64,000 bases of DNA from Rikenella microfusus. Its GTDB lineage: Bacteria > Bacteroidota > Bacteroidia > Bacteroidales > Tenuifilaceae. The stretch lies in the NCBI GenBank assembly GCA_020722565.1, contig DYKO01000005.1, forward strand, positions 62,001 to 126,000, in the 5' to 3' direction. Under the pieces are notes generated by a model, which made no database searches, was not told where the DNA came from, and saw nothing but the letters and a program-made list of their open reading frames with translations. The position numbers and the translations under genes are program-made. Shown here in pieces: positions 39,832 to 50,053 of the stretch. The number at the start of each line of letters is the position of its first letter. The first letter of the stretch is position 1.

Positions 39832-41796
39832 ATGGCTATGAAGTATTTAAAATTCGACAAAGAACAATTGGTGAACCTAGAGTACTCTTTGAACAGAGAG
39901 ATACTCAGTACAAACCGTGCTGGGGGTTATTTCAGCACCACTATCATTCTTTGTAATACCAGAAAGTATCATGGGTTGATGATTCTTCCCATTGAAGAGT
40001 TCAACGGAGAGAACCACGTGCTGCTATCGAGTGTTGATGAAACCATAATACAACACGGCCAAACCTTTAATCTGGGCATCCATCGCTATCCGGGAATTTA
40101 TGAGCCCAGAGGGCACAAGTACATAATTGACTTTGAATACGATCCAACACCCACCATTACCTATCGGGTAGGCGGTGTAATATTTAAAAAAGAGTTGCTA
40201 TTTGTACACAACGAAGAACATTTCATGATTCGTTACACACTACTGGATGCCCATAGTCCTACACGACTAAGAATTAAACCATTTCTTGCATTCCGTAATG
40301 TACACAACGTTTCTAAGGCAAACATGTGGGCCAATACAATGTATCAACCCTGTGTAAATGGAGTAAAGTATAAGTTGTACACAGGGTTCCCCATGCTTCA
40401 TTTACAAATTAACCGGAAAAATGAATTTGTTGCTTCACCCGATTGGTACTATAATATCGAATACATGGAGGAACTTAAACGCGGATACGAAGGGCACGAA
40501 GACCTTTTTGTCCCCGGTTATTTTGAAATACCCATTAAAAAAGGCGAGAGCATAATATTTTCAGCAGCCACTCAAGAACAAACCCCATCGGGCTTACTAA
40601 AAAAGTTTAACACCGAAATAGAGCGGCGTCCTGCCAAAAATTCATACAAGAACTGTATGGCCAACACAGCCCGTCAATTCATTGTTCAGAAAGGAAAAAA
40701 ATGGGAAATTGTAGCCGGATACCCGTGGTTTGGTAGTTGGGGACGAGATTCCTTTATATCGCTTCCGGGCTTAACACTTGGGCTCGATGACCCCAAAATG
40801 TGCAAAACCCTTTTGGATTCGTTGAGTACTACGCTCAAAAACGGTTTATTCCCCAATATGAGAAACAACACCTCACAGGCATTTAACTCTGTTGATGCCC
40901 CTCTCTGGTATTTCTGGGCTATTCAACAATACTACGAATACACTAGAAATCACAAAGAGGTATGGGCTGAGTATGGAAAGAAAATGAAAACCATACTTAA
41001 GGGGTACCGCGAAGGGCTTGATTATAACATTAAAATGCATGATAATGGCCTTGTATGGGCGGGGAAATTAGGATATGCCGTAACCTGGATGGATGCAGTT
41101 GTTAGCGGCAAACCAGTTACTCCACGAATCGGCTATCCGGTTGAAATTAATGCCCTATGGTATAACGCATTGATGTTTACCATTGAACTGGCAACCAAAA
41201 ACAGGGATTACCGTTTTGTTAAGGAATGGCTCCCCATCGCAGAAAGAACTAAGGCCTCGTTCAATAACATGTTCTGGCTTCCCAATTTGGAATACCTAGC
41301 CGATTATATTGATGAAGAGGGCCCAAATACTGATATTAGACCCAACCAGATTTTTGCCCTTTCCCTTAAGTACACGCCCCTGGAAGAAGATAAAATGACA
41401 TCGGTGCTGAGAGTTGTCGAGAAGGAACTTTATACCCCCAAGGGGCTCAGAACCCTTTCGCCTAAACACCCCAACTACAGGGGACGTTATGAAGACGACC
41501 AAGTTTCTCGCGACACAGCATACCATCAGGGAACTGCTTGGCCATGGCTGCTTGGTGCATATGTTAAAGCCTACTTCAGGCTTAATCCACACCAGGCGGT
41601 AAATATTGCTGAAAATATTTTAGAATCGTTCAATGATGATATCTCCATACATGGCATTTGCTCGGTTGCTGAAATTTACGACGGCGACCCTCCGCAGCGT
41701 CCTAATGGCTGTATATCGCAGGCTTGGAGCGTTGCCGAACTAATCCGAATTCAGAAAATGGTTGATGACTACAAATCGGCTAACAAAAAATTATAG
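39832..41796 (+). CDS. Amylo-alpha-1,6-glucosidase / glycogen debranching enzyme (GH133-like)
   Basis: VAGYPWFGSWGRDSFISLPGLTLGL, VDAPLWYFWAIQQY, QGTAWPWLLGAYVKAYFR. Confidence 0.93.
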   Translation: MAMKYLKFDKEQLVNLEYSLNREILSTNRAGGYFSTTIILCNTRKYHGLMILPIEEFNGENHVLLSSVDETIIQHGQTFNLGIHRYPGIYEPRGHKYIIDFEYDPTPTITYRVGGVIFKKELLFVHNEEHFMIRYTLLDAHSPTRLRIKPFLAFRNVHNVSKANMWANTMYQPCVNGVKYKLYTGFPMLHLQINRKNEFVASPDWYYNIEYMEELKRGYEGHEDLFVPGYFEIPIKKGESIIFSAATQEQTPSGLLKKFNTEIERRPAKNSYKNCMANTARQFIVQKGKKWEIVAGYPWFGSWGRDSFISLPGLTLGLDDPKMCKTLLDSLSTTLKNGLFPNMRNNTSQAFNSVDAPLWYFWAIQQYYEYTRNHKEVWAEYGKKMKTILKGYREGLDYNIKMHDNGLVWAGKLGYAVTWMDAVVSGKPVTPRIGYPVEINALWYNALMFTIELATKNRDYRFVKEWLPIAERTKASFNNMFWLPNLEYLADYIDEEGPNTDIRPNQIFALSLKYTPLEEDKMTSVLRVVEKELYTPKGLRTLSPKHPNYRGRYEDDQVSRDTAYHQGTAWPWLLGAYVKAYFRLNPHQAVNIAENILESFNDDISIHGICSVAEIYDGDPPQRPNGCISQAWSVAELIRIQKMVDDYKSANKKL

Positions 41797-41799
41797 TAT

Positions 41800-43083
41800 A
41801 TGAGAGTTTTAATGTTTGGATGGGAGTTCCCCCCTCATATTACCGGTGGTTTAGGAACTGCCTGCTATGGTTTAACCCGTGCGCTAGCCATGCAGGGTGA
41901 AAATATAATTTTTGTTGTGCCCAAGGCTTATGGTGATGAGGATAAACGCAGGGTTCGTCTGGTTAGCGCTGAAGATATTGAAGTTTCATACTCATCGAAA
42001 AATCTGGAAGAATTTTGGAAGCATATCAAGTACCTCGAAATAAGTTCAAATATTGTTCCCTATGTTGACCCAGAGGAATACAGAAAAATAATGGAGCATT
42101 CGGAACACATAGGCGTTGAGTACAATAGTAATACTCTTAAGAGCAAATTTAAATTTTCTGGTAAGTACGGACACAACCTCATGTCAGAGGTTACCCGATA
42201 TGCTATAACTGCAGCCACACTGGCATATAACGAAGAGTTTGATATAATTCACGCCCACGACTGGCTTACCTACCCTGCCGGAATAGCAGCTAAAATGGTA
42301 TCGGGAAAACCCTTGGTAGTTCATGTTCATGCTACTGAATTTGACCGTAGCGGTGAAAACATCAACCAAAGCGTTTACAATATTGAACGCAGGGGCATGG
42401 AGGTGGCCGACGTGGTTATTACCGTAAGCAACCTAACCCGCAATATCGTAATAAACCGTTACGGAATACCCGAAAATAAAGTAGTAACCGTTCACAACGC
42501 CGTTCACTTTAACCAGCAAATCGACCAGGAATTTACACGGGGTGTCAACGAAAAGGTGGTTACCTTTTTGGGTAGGGTCACCTTTCAGAAAGGCCCCGAT
42601 TACTTCGTAGAGGCAGCCAACAAAGTGCTGAAACGTACACAGAATGTTCGGTTCGTAATGGCTGGCAGCGGCGACATGCTCAACCGTATGATACGCCGTG
42701 TAGCCCAACTGGGCATTGCACCCCGCTTTCATTTTACAGGCTTCTTAAAGGGAGCCGAGGTTAACCAAATGTTTCAGTTTTCCGATGTGTATGTTATGCC
42801 CTCGGTATCGGAACCTTTTGGAATTAGTCCACTGGAAGCTATGCGCTCCAGCGTACCAGTAATTATCTCCAAACAATCGGGAGTTGCCGAAGTACTCAAG
42901 TATGCAATCAAAGTTGATTTCTGGGATATTGATGCCCTTGCCGATAGCATTTACGGGTTACTTCACTACGAAGCACTATCGAACTTTTTCATCAAATATG
43001 GTCAGGAAGAGGTAAACAACATGAAATGGCATAACGCAGCCACAAAGATTATTGATATTTACAGGAATGTTACTAACAGGTAA
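41800..43083 (+). CDS. Glycosyltransferase family 4 (glycogen/starch-synthase-like)
   Basis: LMFGWEFPPHITGGLGTACYGLTRAL; FLGRVTFQKGPDYFVEAA; VMPSVSEPFGISPLEAM. Confidence 0.92.
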   Translation: MRVLMFGWEFPPHITGGLGTACYGLTRALAMQGENIIFVVPKAYGDEDKRRVRLVSAEDIEVSYSSKNLEEFWKHIKYLEISSNIVPYVDPEEYRKIMEHSEHIGVEYNSNTLKSKFKFSGKYGHNLMSEVTRYAITAATLAYNEEFDIIHAHDWLTYPAGIAAKMVSGKPLVVHVHATEFDRSGENINQSVYNIERRGMEVADVVITVSNLTRNIVINRYGIPENKVVTVHNAVHFNQQIDQEFTRGVNEKVVTFLGRVTFQKGPDYFVEAANKVLKRTQNVRFVMAGSGDMLNRMIRRVAQLGIAPRFHFTGFLKGAEVNQMFQFSDVYVMPSVSEPFGISPLEAMRSSVPVIISKQSGVAEVLKYAIKVDFWDIDALADSIYGLLHYEALSNFFIKYGQEEVNNMKWHNAATKIIDIYRNVTNR

Positions 43084-43095
43084 AAGAATTTTGCT

Positions 43096-44613
43096 ATGAA
43101 AACCATCTGCTTTTACTTTCAGGTTCATCAGCCATTTAGGCTCCGCCGGTATCGTTTTTTTGATATAGGTAAAAACCACAACTACTTCGACGAGTTTTCT
43201 AATCGCTCCATTATGCGAAAGGTAGCCGAAAAATGCTACCTTCCCACCAATAGGTTAATGCTCGACCTAATTAAAGAATACGGTGCGCGTTTCAGAATAT
43301 CCTATTCCATTTCAGGAACTGCCCTTGAGCAACTTGAACTCTACGCCCCCGATGTTCTGGAAACCTTTCAAAAATTAGCCAAAACAGGTAGCGTGGAGTT
43401 CCTGGCCGAAACTTACTCTCACTCCTTATCTGCTCTCAAGAGCCGCGAAGAGTTCTACCGACAGGTAAAAGTTCAAAACGAAAAATTAGAGAAACTAATA
43501 GGCTACAAACCCAAAACTTTTAGAAACACTGAATTAATATACTCCGATGAAATTGGCGCCATGGTTGCCGACCTGGGATTTACCACAATGTTGACTGAGG
43601 GAGCCAAGCATATACTGGGATGGAAAACACCAAATTATGTTTACGCCAACGCCATAAATCCTAAACTCCGATTGCTTCTCAAAAATTTTAGGTTAAGCGA
43701 TGATATTGCTTTTAGGTTCTCCAACCGCGATTGGAGCGAATGGCCACTAACTACCGAAAAGTATGTTCACTGGCTCAACAGCCTCGACCCCAAAGAGGAA
43801 ATTGTGAACCTGTTCATGGACTACGAAACCTTTGGCGAGCATCAATGGGCCGAAACCGGAATCTTTGACTTCATGCGCGCACTACCCGGCAGGGTGTTCA
43901 GTAGCTCTAACTTTGAATTCCTGACCCCATCAGAGGCCGCACAAAAACATCAACCCATTGCTCTTTTGCATGTTCCCCATCCCATTTCTTGGGCCGATGA
44001 GGAACGCGACCTCACCGCTTGGCTGGGCAACGAGCTTCAGGATAGCGCATTTAACGAACTCTACTCCCTATCGGCACTAGTTAACAAAATTGACAACCCT
44101 GATATTAAACGCGACTGGCTCTACCTTCAAACCAGCGACCATTTCTACTACATGTGTACAAAATGGTTTAGCGACGGCGATGTTCACAAGTACTTTAACC
44201 CCTACGATTCCCCCTACGAAGCTTTTATCAATTTCATGAATGTGCTCAGCGATTTCAACCTACGGCTAAAAAACAAATTAATGGAACAGCCCCAAGATGA
44301 AACTGACATTGACGATCTGGAAGAAGCTCAAAAACTAATTGAGTTGTATCAGGAAAAAATTAACGAGTTGCAAACCAGGATTCAAGCCCCCAAAAAGGCT
44401 CCTGCCAAAACTTCAAAACCTTCAACCAAAATAACAAAAAAATCCACGGCCAAAGTGGTTAAGGCCAAGGATGAAACATCTTCCCAAACCAAGGCAAAAA
44501 CAAAGACTAAATCATCAACAACAAGGGCTGAAGCACAAAAAAAGAAAAGTTCCAACGACAAACCCAAAACCACAAAATCAGTAAAAACTACAAAAGCCAA
44601 CAAGAAAAAATAA
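43096..44613 (+). CDS. Glycoside hydrolase family 57 protein with Lys/Thr/Ser-rich C-terminal tail
   Basis: FYFQVHQPFRLRRYRFFDIG, EFLAETYSHSLSAL, FMDYETFGEHQW, HVPHPISWADEERDLTAWLGNELQ; C-terminal KKAPAKTSKPSTKITKKSTAKVVKAKDETSS...KKK. Confidence 0.92.
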   Translation: MKTICFYFQVHQPFRLRRYRFFDIGKNHNYFDEFSNRSIMRKVAEKCYLPTNRLMLDLIKEYGARFRISYSISGTALEQLELYAPDVLETFQKLAKTGSVEFLAETYSHSLSALKSREEFYRQVKVQNEKLEKLIGYKPKTFRNTELIYSDEIGAMVADLGFTTMLTEGAKHILGWKTPNYVYANAINPKLRLLLKNFRLSDDIAFRFSNRDWSEWPLTTEKYVHWLNSLDPKEEIVNLFMDYETFGEHQWAETGIFDFMRALPGRVFSSSNFEFLTPSEAAQKHQPIALLHVPHPISWADEERDLTAWLGNELQDSAFNELYSLSALVNKIDNPDIKRDWLYLQTSDHFYYMCTKWFSDGDVHKYFNPYDSPYEAFINFMNVLSDFNLRLKNKLMEQPQDETDIDDLEEAQKLIELYQEKINELQTRIQAPKKAPAKTSKPSTKITKKSTAKVVKAKDETSSQTKAKTKTKSSTTRAEAQKKKSSNDKPKTTKSVKTTKANKKK

Positions 44614-44627
44614 AATAACCAAGGCAT

Positions 44628-47600
44628 ATGAAGGAGAAATTACTTAAACCCGATTACCTCTTTGAGGTAAGTTGGGAAGTGTGTAATAAGGTGGGCGGCA
44701 TACATACCGTGGTATCTACCAAGGCATCGCTGATTGAGGCAGAACTAAAAAATAACTACATAACCATAGGTCCCGATATCATTAAAGACACAGAACATAA
44801 CTTTGAGTTTATTGAGGACAATAATCTATTTCAGGCATGGAAAAACAAAGCCCTTTCTGAAGGACTGTCTATTAGGGTTGGTTACTGGAATATTCCCTGT
44901 AAGCCGGTAGCCATTCTGGTTAACTTCACCGGTCTAATTTCATCCAAGGATGAAATTTTTAAAACCCTATGGGAAAAATTCCGCCTCGATTCGCTTTCGG
45001 GTCAATGGGATTACATAGAACCCGCTTTGTTTGGCTATGCAGCCGGAAAGGTTATTGAAAGTTTTACCAACTTTAACCTTAGCCTAAGGCATAGGGTGGT
45101 TGCTCAGTTCCATGAATGGATGACTGGAACCGGCTTATTATACCTAAAGGATGCCATGCCCCAAATAGGTACTGTATTCACAACCCATGCCACTGTACTG
45201 GGACGTAGCATAGCTGGGAATAATATTCCCCTTTACAACAACATCGATAAGTACGATCCGCTCAACAAGGCCAGAGAGTTTAACATTTTGGCAAAACAAT
45301 CGCTCGAATCAATTACAGCACAACAAGCCGATTGCTTTACAACTGTTAGCGATATTACGGCACATGAATGCAAGTACTTCCTCCGCAAAGAGGTTGAACT
45401 CATTACTCCTAACGGATTTGATGGGTCCTTTATCCCCGAGCCCGAAGAGTTTAAGCTGCGAAGGATTGAAGGGAAAATAAAGTTTTTTGAGGTAGCCGAG
45501 GCCATGCTGTCACACGATATTGCCAAGGATAGCCTGGTTATTGGAATAAGCGGCCGATATGAGTTTAAAAACAAGGGTATTGACGTATTTCTGGAAGCAC
45601 TTGCCAAACTTAACAATGAAAACAACCTGCCAAAGGAAATTTTGGCCTTCCTATTAATCCCTGCCGGACATCATGGCCCACGAAAGGATGTCTTCCATAA
45701 CCTCCGCGAAGCAAAGGAACCCGAAAATTACATAATCCTCGACGATACCCACGTTACCCACTACCTGAACGATCCCGATAATGAACCCATTTTGAAAAAA
45801 ATAAGAAGTTTAGGTCTCAACAATGCTTCATCGGATAGGGTTAACGTCTTTTGGGTTCCCTGCTACCTCAATGGCAACGATGGAATCTTCAACAAAACCT
45901 ATTACGACCTGCTGATAGGAATGGACATGACCGTTTTCCCATCGTACTATGAACCATGGGGTTACACTCCCCTTGAAAGCCTCGCTTTTAAGGTACCCAC
46001 AATAACCACTACTCTGTCTGGATTCGGAGAGTGGATTAATAAGCATTACAACAAACCCAAAGATGCTATAAAAATCATTCATAGGACCGACGAGAACGAT
46101 TTGGAAGTGGTTGAACAAATTGCCTCACAAATTGAATTCTACATCAAACTTGAGCATAACAAGCAAATTGATATTGCAAATAATGCTGAGGAAATTGCAA
46201 AAATTGCCCTCTGGAAAAATTTCATCGATTACTACTGGCAAACTTATGATAAAGCTTTAAACCTGGTTGGAACCCGTACCAACAGGTATATGGAAACCGA
46301 ACGCGAAGAGGTTTTGCCAAGCATTGAGCATAAGTTCCGTAAATATCAACCCAATTGGGTAAGGCTTATCATTCAGAAAAAACTACCCGAAAAGCTTAAG
46401 GCACTCGATGACCTTTCCCGCAACCTCTGGTGGTCATGGAACACTGAATCCAAGGAACTTTATGAGTATATCGATAAGGAACTTTGGGATAGATGTGAGC
46501 ACAATCCCATACAGTTCCTTGAGCAAATAAGCTTGCCCCGATTCCAGGAATTGGAAAACGACACAGCATTTGTAGAAAAACTTCAGGCAACCTACCTGAA
46601 ATTTACTGCCTACATGATGAAGCGCTACGAACGTAAAGGCCCAAAAATTGCATACTTCAGCATGGAGTTTGGGCTTCATAGCTCACTTAAACTCTACTCA
46701 GGGGGGCTGGGTATTCTTGCAGGCGACTACCTTAAAGAGGCCTCAGATCGAAATATCGATATGGTGGGCGTTGGATTACTATACCGCTACGGATACTTTA
46801 CTCAAAACCTTTCGACATCGGGGCAGCAGATTGAGGTTTACGACCAGCAGAATTTCACCCAAAGTGTGGCCACCCCGGTTCGAGACGAGAATGGCAAATG
46901 GATTACAGTAAAAGTCGCCCTCCCAGGTCGCGATGTTTTTGTGCGGATTTGGAAAGTTGATGTTGGTAGAACAGAACTCTACCTACTGGACACAGATTTT
47001 GAGGAAAATAGACCCAACGACCGCACCATTACCCACCATCTGTATGGTGGAGATCTTGAAAACCGTTTTAAACAAGAAATGATTCTTGGTATTGGCGGTA
47101 TCAGAGCTTTGCACGAGTTGGGCATTACATCCGATATTTACCATATCAACGAAGGACATGCTGCTTTTATTGGGTTTGAGCGGCTCCGCAAACTAATCTC
47201 CGACGACAAACTTTCGTTTCCTGAGGCACTTGAGGGAGTAAGAGCATCAAGTTTGTTTACCACTCACACCCCTGTGCCCGCCGGGCACGACACCTTCCCC
47301 GAGGAATTGGTTCGTTCCTATATGGCCCACTACCCCGACAGGCTAAAAATCACCTGGGAGCAATTTATGGATTTAGGCCGAATGAATCCCGGTGATAAAT
47401 CGGAGCATTTCTCCATGAGCCATCTGGCCATCAAATTATCTCAGGAAGTTAATGGGGTAAGTTGGCTACACAGTGAGGTTAGCCGTAAAATGTTTTCCGG
47501 CTTGTGGCCCTGCTACTTCCCCAATGAGCTGCACATCAGCTATGTTACCAATGGCATTCATTTCCCTACCTGGACAGCTCGGGAATGGAAAGCTGTATTG

Positions 47601-48878
47601 GAAGACTCATCTGCATCAAACAATTTGGGCTACTCGCTTCCCAACTGGAATGCTATTGAGAATTTGCCGGATAACAAAATCTGGGACATTAGAAATAAGC
47701 TCCGCAGAAGGCTAATTAAATTGATTAACAAGCGACTGAGCAACCCTAACATGGTTCGATTCGAAAGCCCTCGACAGGTTATTGAGATTCAGGAAAAGAT
47801 AAGCGATAAAATCCTAACCATAGGATTTGCCCGTCGTTTTGCCACCTACAAACGCGCATGGCTTCTGTTTAGGGATCTGGACCGACTCGATCAATTAGTA
47901 AACAACCCCGAAAGACCTGTTCAGATTCTGTATGCCGGCAAGGCACACCCCCACGATACAGCTGGTCAAGATTTAATCAAAAAGATTATTGAAATATCCA
48001 AGCAACCCCGATTCCTTGGACGAATTATTTTCGTGCAAAACTACGATATGGAACTAGCCCGAAGAATGGTTCAGGGTGTCGATGTTTGGCTCAATACCCC
48101 TACTCGCCCGCTGGAAGCTTCCGGTACCAGTGGGCAAAAAGCAGTCATGAACGGCGTTCTGCACTTCAGCGTACTCGACGGTTGGTGGGTTGAGGGCTAC
48201 CGTGAAAATGCAGGATGGGCTCTTCCTATGGAGGAAACCTATCCCCAACCAGAATTTCAGGATGAACTGGATGCCGAAATGATTTACACAATACTGGAAA
48301 ATGAGATTGTTCCGGCTTTCTATGAGCGTAGCGCTGATGATATTCCCACCAAATGGATTTCGTTTATAAAAAAATCTATGACACAGGTGGCATCTAACTT
48401 TACAACCCTCCGAATGATAACCGATTACCAGAACCGATTCTACGACAAACTTTACCAACGATTTAACGAACTCATCGAAGATGATTATGATCCAGCTAAA
48501 AAAATTGCTGCATGGAAACGACGGATTACAAGAAACTGGGATGAAATTGAGGTTATACGGGTTAAGCAATTCGACATGAATCGCGAGCCCATAGTCATGG
48601 GCAGGGAATACGAAGCCGAAGTTGTACTTGATGTTGGCCCCCTTGCCCCCGATGAAATTGGGGTTGAACTAGTAATAGTTGACCTCATTGAAAACCAAGA
48701 GGTAAAGGTTAAACGAGTTCATGAATTTGAACTCACCAGCGTTGATGGTTCACGCACTACATTTAATTTGAAGCTCATCCCAATGGAACCCGGAGCATTC
48801 GAGTGCGGTATTAGAATTTTTCCTAAGAATCCGTTTCTTCCCCACCGAATGGATTTCTGCCTAGTTCGTTGGGTATAA
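44628..48878 (+). CDS. Fused GT3 glycogen synthase (N-terminal, about 550 aa) and GT35 alpha-glucan phosphorylase with DUF3417-like linker and C-terminal beta domain
   Basis: GT3: FEVSWEVCNKVGGIHTVVSTKA, QFHEWMTGTGLLYLK, VFTTHATVLGRSIAG, VFPSYYEPWGYTPLESLAFKVPTITTTLSGFG. GT35: LSRNLWWSWNTES, YFSMEFGLHSSLKLYSGGLGILAGDYLKEASD, PLP site EASGTSGQKAVMNGVLHFSVLDGWW. Confidence 0.93.
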   Translation: MKEKLLKPDYLFEVSWEVCNKVGGIHTVVSTKASLIEAELKNNYITIGPDIIKDTEHNFEFIEDNNLFQAWKNKALSEGLSIRVGYWNIPCKPVAILVNFTGLISSKDEIFKTLWEKFRLDSLSGQWDYIEPALFGYAAGKVIESFTNFNLSLRHRVVAQFHEWMTGTGLLYLKDAMPQIGTVFTTHATVLGRSIAGNNIPLYNNIDKYDPLNKAREFNILAKQSLESITAQQADCFTTVSDITAHECKYFLRKEVELITPNGFDGSFIPEPEEFKLRRIEGKIKFFEVAEAMLSHDIAKDSLVIGISGRYEFKNKGIDVFLEALAKLNNENNLPKEILAFLLIPAGHHGPRKDVFHNLREAKEPENYIILDDTHVTHYLNDPDNEPILKKIRSLGLNNASSDRVNVFWVPCYLNGNDGIFNKTYYDLLIGMDMTVFPSYYEPWGYTPLESLAFKVPTITTTLSGFGEWINKHYNKPKDAIKIIHRTDENDLEVVEQIASQIEFYIKLEHNKQIDIANNAEEIAKIALWKNFIDYYWQTYDKALNLVGTRTNRYMETEREEVLPSIEHKFRKYQPNWVRLIIQKKLPEKLKALDDLSRNLWWSWNTESKELYEYIDKELWDRCEHNPIQFLEQISLPRFQELENDTAFVEKLQATYLKFTAYMMKRYERKGPKIAYFSMEFGLHSSLKLYSGGLGILAGDYLKEASDRNIDMVGVGLLYRYGYFTQNLSTSGQQIEVYDQQNFTQSVATPVRDENGKWITVKVALPGRDVFVRIWKVDVGRTELYLLDTDFEENRPNDRTITHHLYGGDLENRFKQEMILGIGGIRALHELGITSDIYHINEGHAAFIGFERLRKLISDDKLSFPEALEGVRASSLFTTHTPVPAGHDTFPEELVRSYMAHYPDRLKITWEQFMDLGRMNPGDKSEHFSMSHLAIKLSQEVNGVSWLHSEVSRKMFSGLWPCYFPNELHISYVTNGIHFPTWTAREWKAVLEDSSASNNLGYSLPNWNAIENLPDNKIWDIRNKLRRRLIKLINKRLSNPNMVRFESPRQVIEIQEKISDKILTIGFARRFATYKRAWLLFRDLDRLDQLVNNPERPVQILYAGKAHPHDTAGQDLIKKIIEISKQPRFLGRIIFVQNYDMELARRMVQGVDVWLNTPTRPLEASGTSGQKAVMNGVLHFSVLDGWWVEGYRENAGWALPMEETYPQPEFQDELDAEMIYTILENEIVPAFYERSADDIPTKWISFIKKSMTQVASNFTTLRMITDYQNRFYDKLYQRFNELIEDDYDPAKKIAAWKRRITRNWDEIEVIRVKQFDMNREPIVMGREYEAEVVLDVGPLAPDEIGVELVIVDLIENQEVKVKRVHEFELTSVDGSRTTFNLKLIPMEPGAFECGIRIFPKNPFLPHRMDFCLVRWV

Positions 48879-48884
48879 TCCACA

Positions 48885-48924
48885 AAAGGAGGTGCTTGAG
48901 GCTTTTGCCTCTCCTCCTTTTTTT
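48885..48924 (+). terminator. Intrinsic terminator ending glycogen cluster
   Basis: AAAGGAGG..GAGGC-TTTT-GCCTC.CCTCCTTTTTTT hairpin. Confidence 0.82.
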
Positions 48925-48963
48925 ACCATAGAAAAATTAATTTTGGTCACAAAATATCGTTAC

Positions 48964-48993
48964 TTTGTCAACATAAATCAGCTATTAATTTTG
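48964..48993 (+). promoter_or_regulatory. Bacteroidota-type promoter upstream of ribF
   Basis: TTTG (48964-48967), 18-nt spacer, TAATTTTG (48986-48993). Confidence 0.6.
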
Positions 48994-49052
48994 GAACATA
49001 TTAAGGTGAAAATAAATTTTGCAAATTAGCCTGATAGATTGTGCATCACGTT

Positions 49053-50042
49053 ATGATAATCATTCATCGCCCCAATCAAACCCGTAAAAAGGATTTGGCT
49101 CTTACCATGGGATTTTTCGATGGAGTTCACCTTGGTCACAGGGAACTTATTCGATATGTAGTACATGAGGCGGAACTACGCGGTTTGGAATCGGCTGTAT
49201 TAACCTTTTGGCCACATCCCCGACTGGTGCTGCATAAGGATCCCGAAAAGTTGAGATTTCTCACCACCCTCAACGAAAAATCTAAAATCATTGCCAAGCA
49301 AGGAGTCGATTATCTTATTGTTCAGGAATTTACTAGAGATTTCTTCAATCTAGATCCAGCTAACTTCATTAAATATCTTGTTACTGAATACCATGTAAAG
49401 CACTTTGTTATTGGTACCGATCACCGATTTGGAAGGGAAGCTAGGGGGAATGCGGAGCTACTAAAGGAACTTTCTGTTGAGTTGGGGTTTTCGCTACAGG
49501 TGGTTAGCCCTATCATAATTGATAATGTTGATGTGAGTTCCACCAAAATACGCGAAGCTCTCCAAAAAGGTAACCTTTCACTTGCCAACAAAATGCTTGG
49601 CTATCCCTACCTAATAACAGGGGCCGTTCAAACCGGTAATCAGATTGGTAGAAAGATTGGATTCCCCACAGCAAATGTTCGTCCCAACGATCCTTTAAAA
49701 ATGATTCCCAAAGAGGGCGTTTACGCCGCAATAATCAATGTGAACAATTCCATTCATATGGGTATGCTGAATATTGGCTTCAGACCCACAGTTGATCAGA
49801 ACCGTAAGCAAACCATTGAGGTAAATATTTTCGATTTTGATCAAGACATATACCATACAGGCATTGAAATTGCCCTGGTGAAACGCCTACGCAACGAGAA
49901 ACAATTCCCATCAGTTGAACATTTACGCGAACAACTCGTTATCGATAAAAAAAATGCTCTTGAAGCCCTAAAACACGAAAGCTTTTCTGACTATCAAAAC
50001 TTATTCCTAACTTTGCGGGCCGAAAACAATAGCAATCATTAA
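49053..50042 (+). CDS. ribF: Bifunctional riboflavin kinase / FAD synthetase (start 49041 or 49053)
   Basis: LTMGFFDGVHLGHRELIR, FVIGTDHRFGREARGN, SSTKIREAL, KIGFPTANVRP. Confidence 0.95.
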   Translation: MIIIHRPNQTRKKDLALTMGFFDGVHLGHRELIRYVVHEAELRGLESAVLTFWPHPRLVLHKDPEKLRFLTTLNEKSKIIAKQGVDYLIVQEFTRDFFNLDPANFIKYLVTEYHVKHFVIGTDHRFGREARGNAELLKELSVELGFSLQVVSPIIIDNVDVSSTKIREALQKGNLSLANKMLGYPYLITGAVQTGNQIGRKIGFPTANVRPNDPLKMIPKEGVYAAIINVNNSIHMGMLNIGFRPTVDQNRKQTIEVNIFDFDQDIYHTGIEIALVKRLRNEKQFPSVEHLREQLVIDKKNALEALKHESFSDYQNLFLTLRAENNSNH

Positions 50043-50053
50043 AATAACATCAA

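Noticed and set aside
44382-44627. 81-aa hydrophobic-looking minus-strand ORF
   Set aside because: Mirror image of the Lys-rich GH57 tail (AAA/AAG codons read as TTT/CTT); artefact of low-complexity coding sequence.
48879-49052. Riboswitch upstream of ribF/ahcY
   Set aside because: The interval is explained by a terminator and a TTTG-N18-TAATTTTG promoter; no SAM/SAH or FMN aptamer core recognised.
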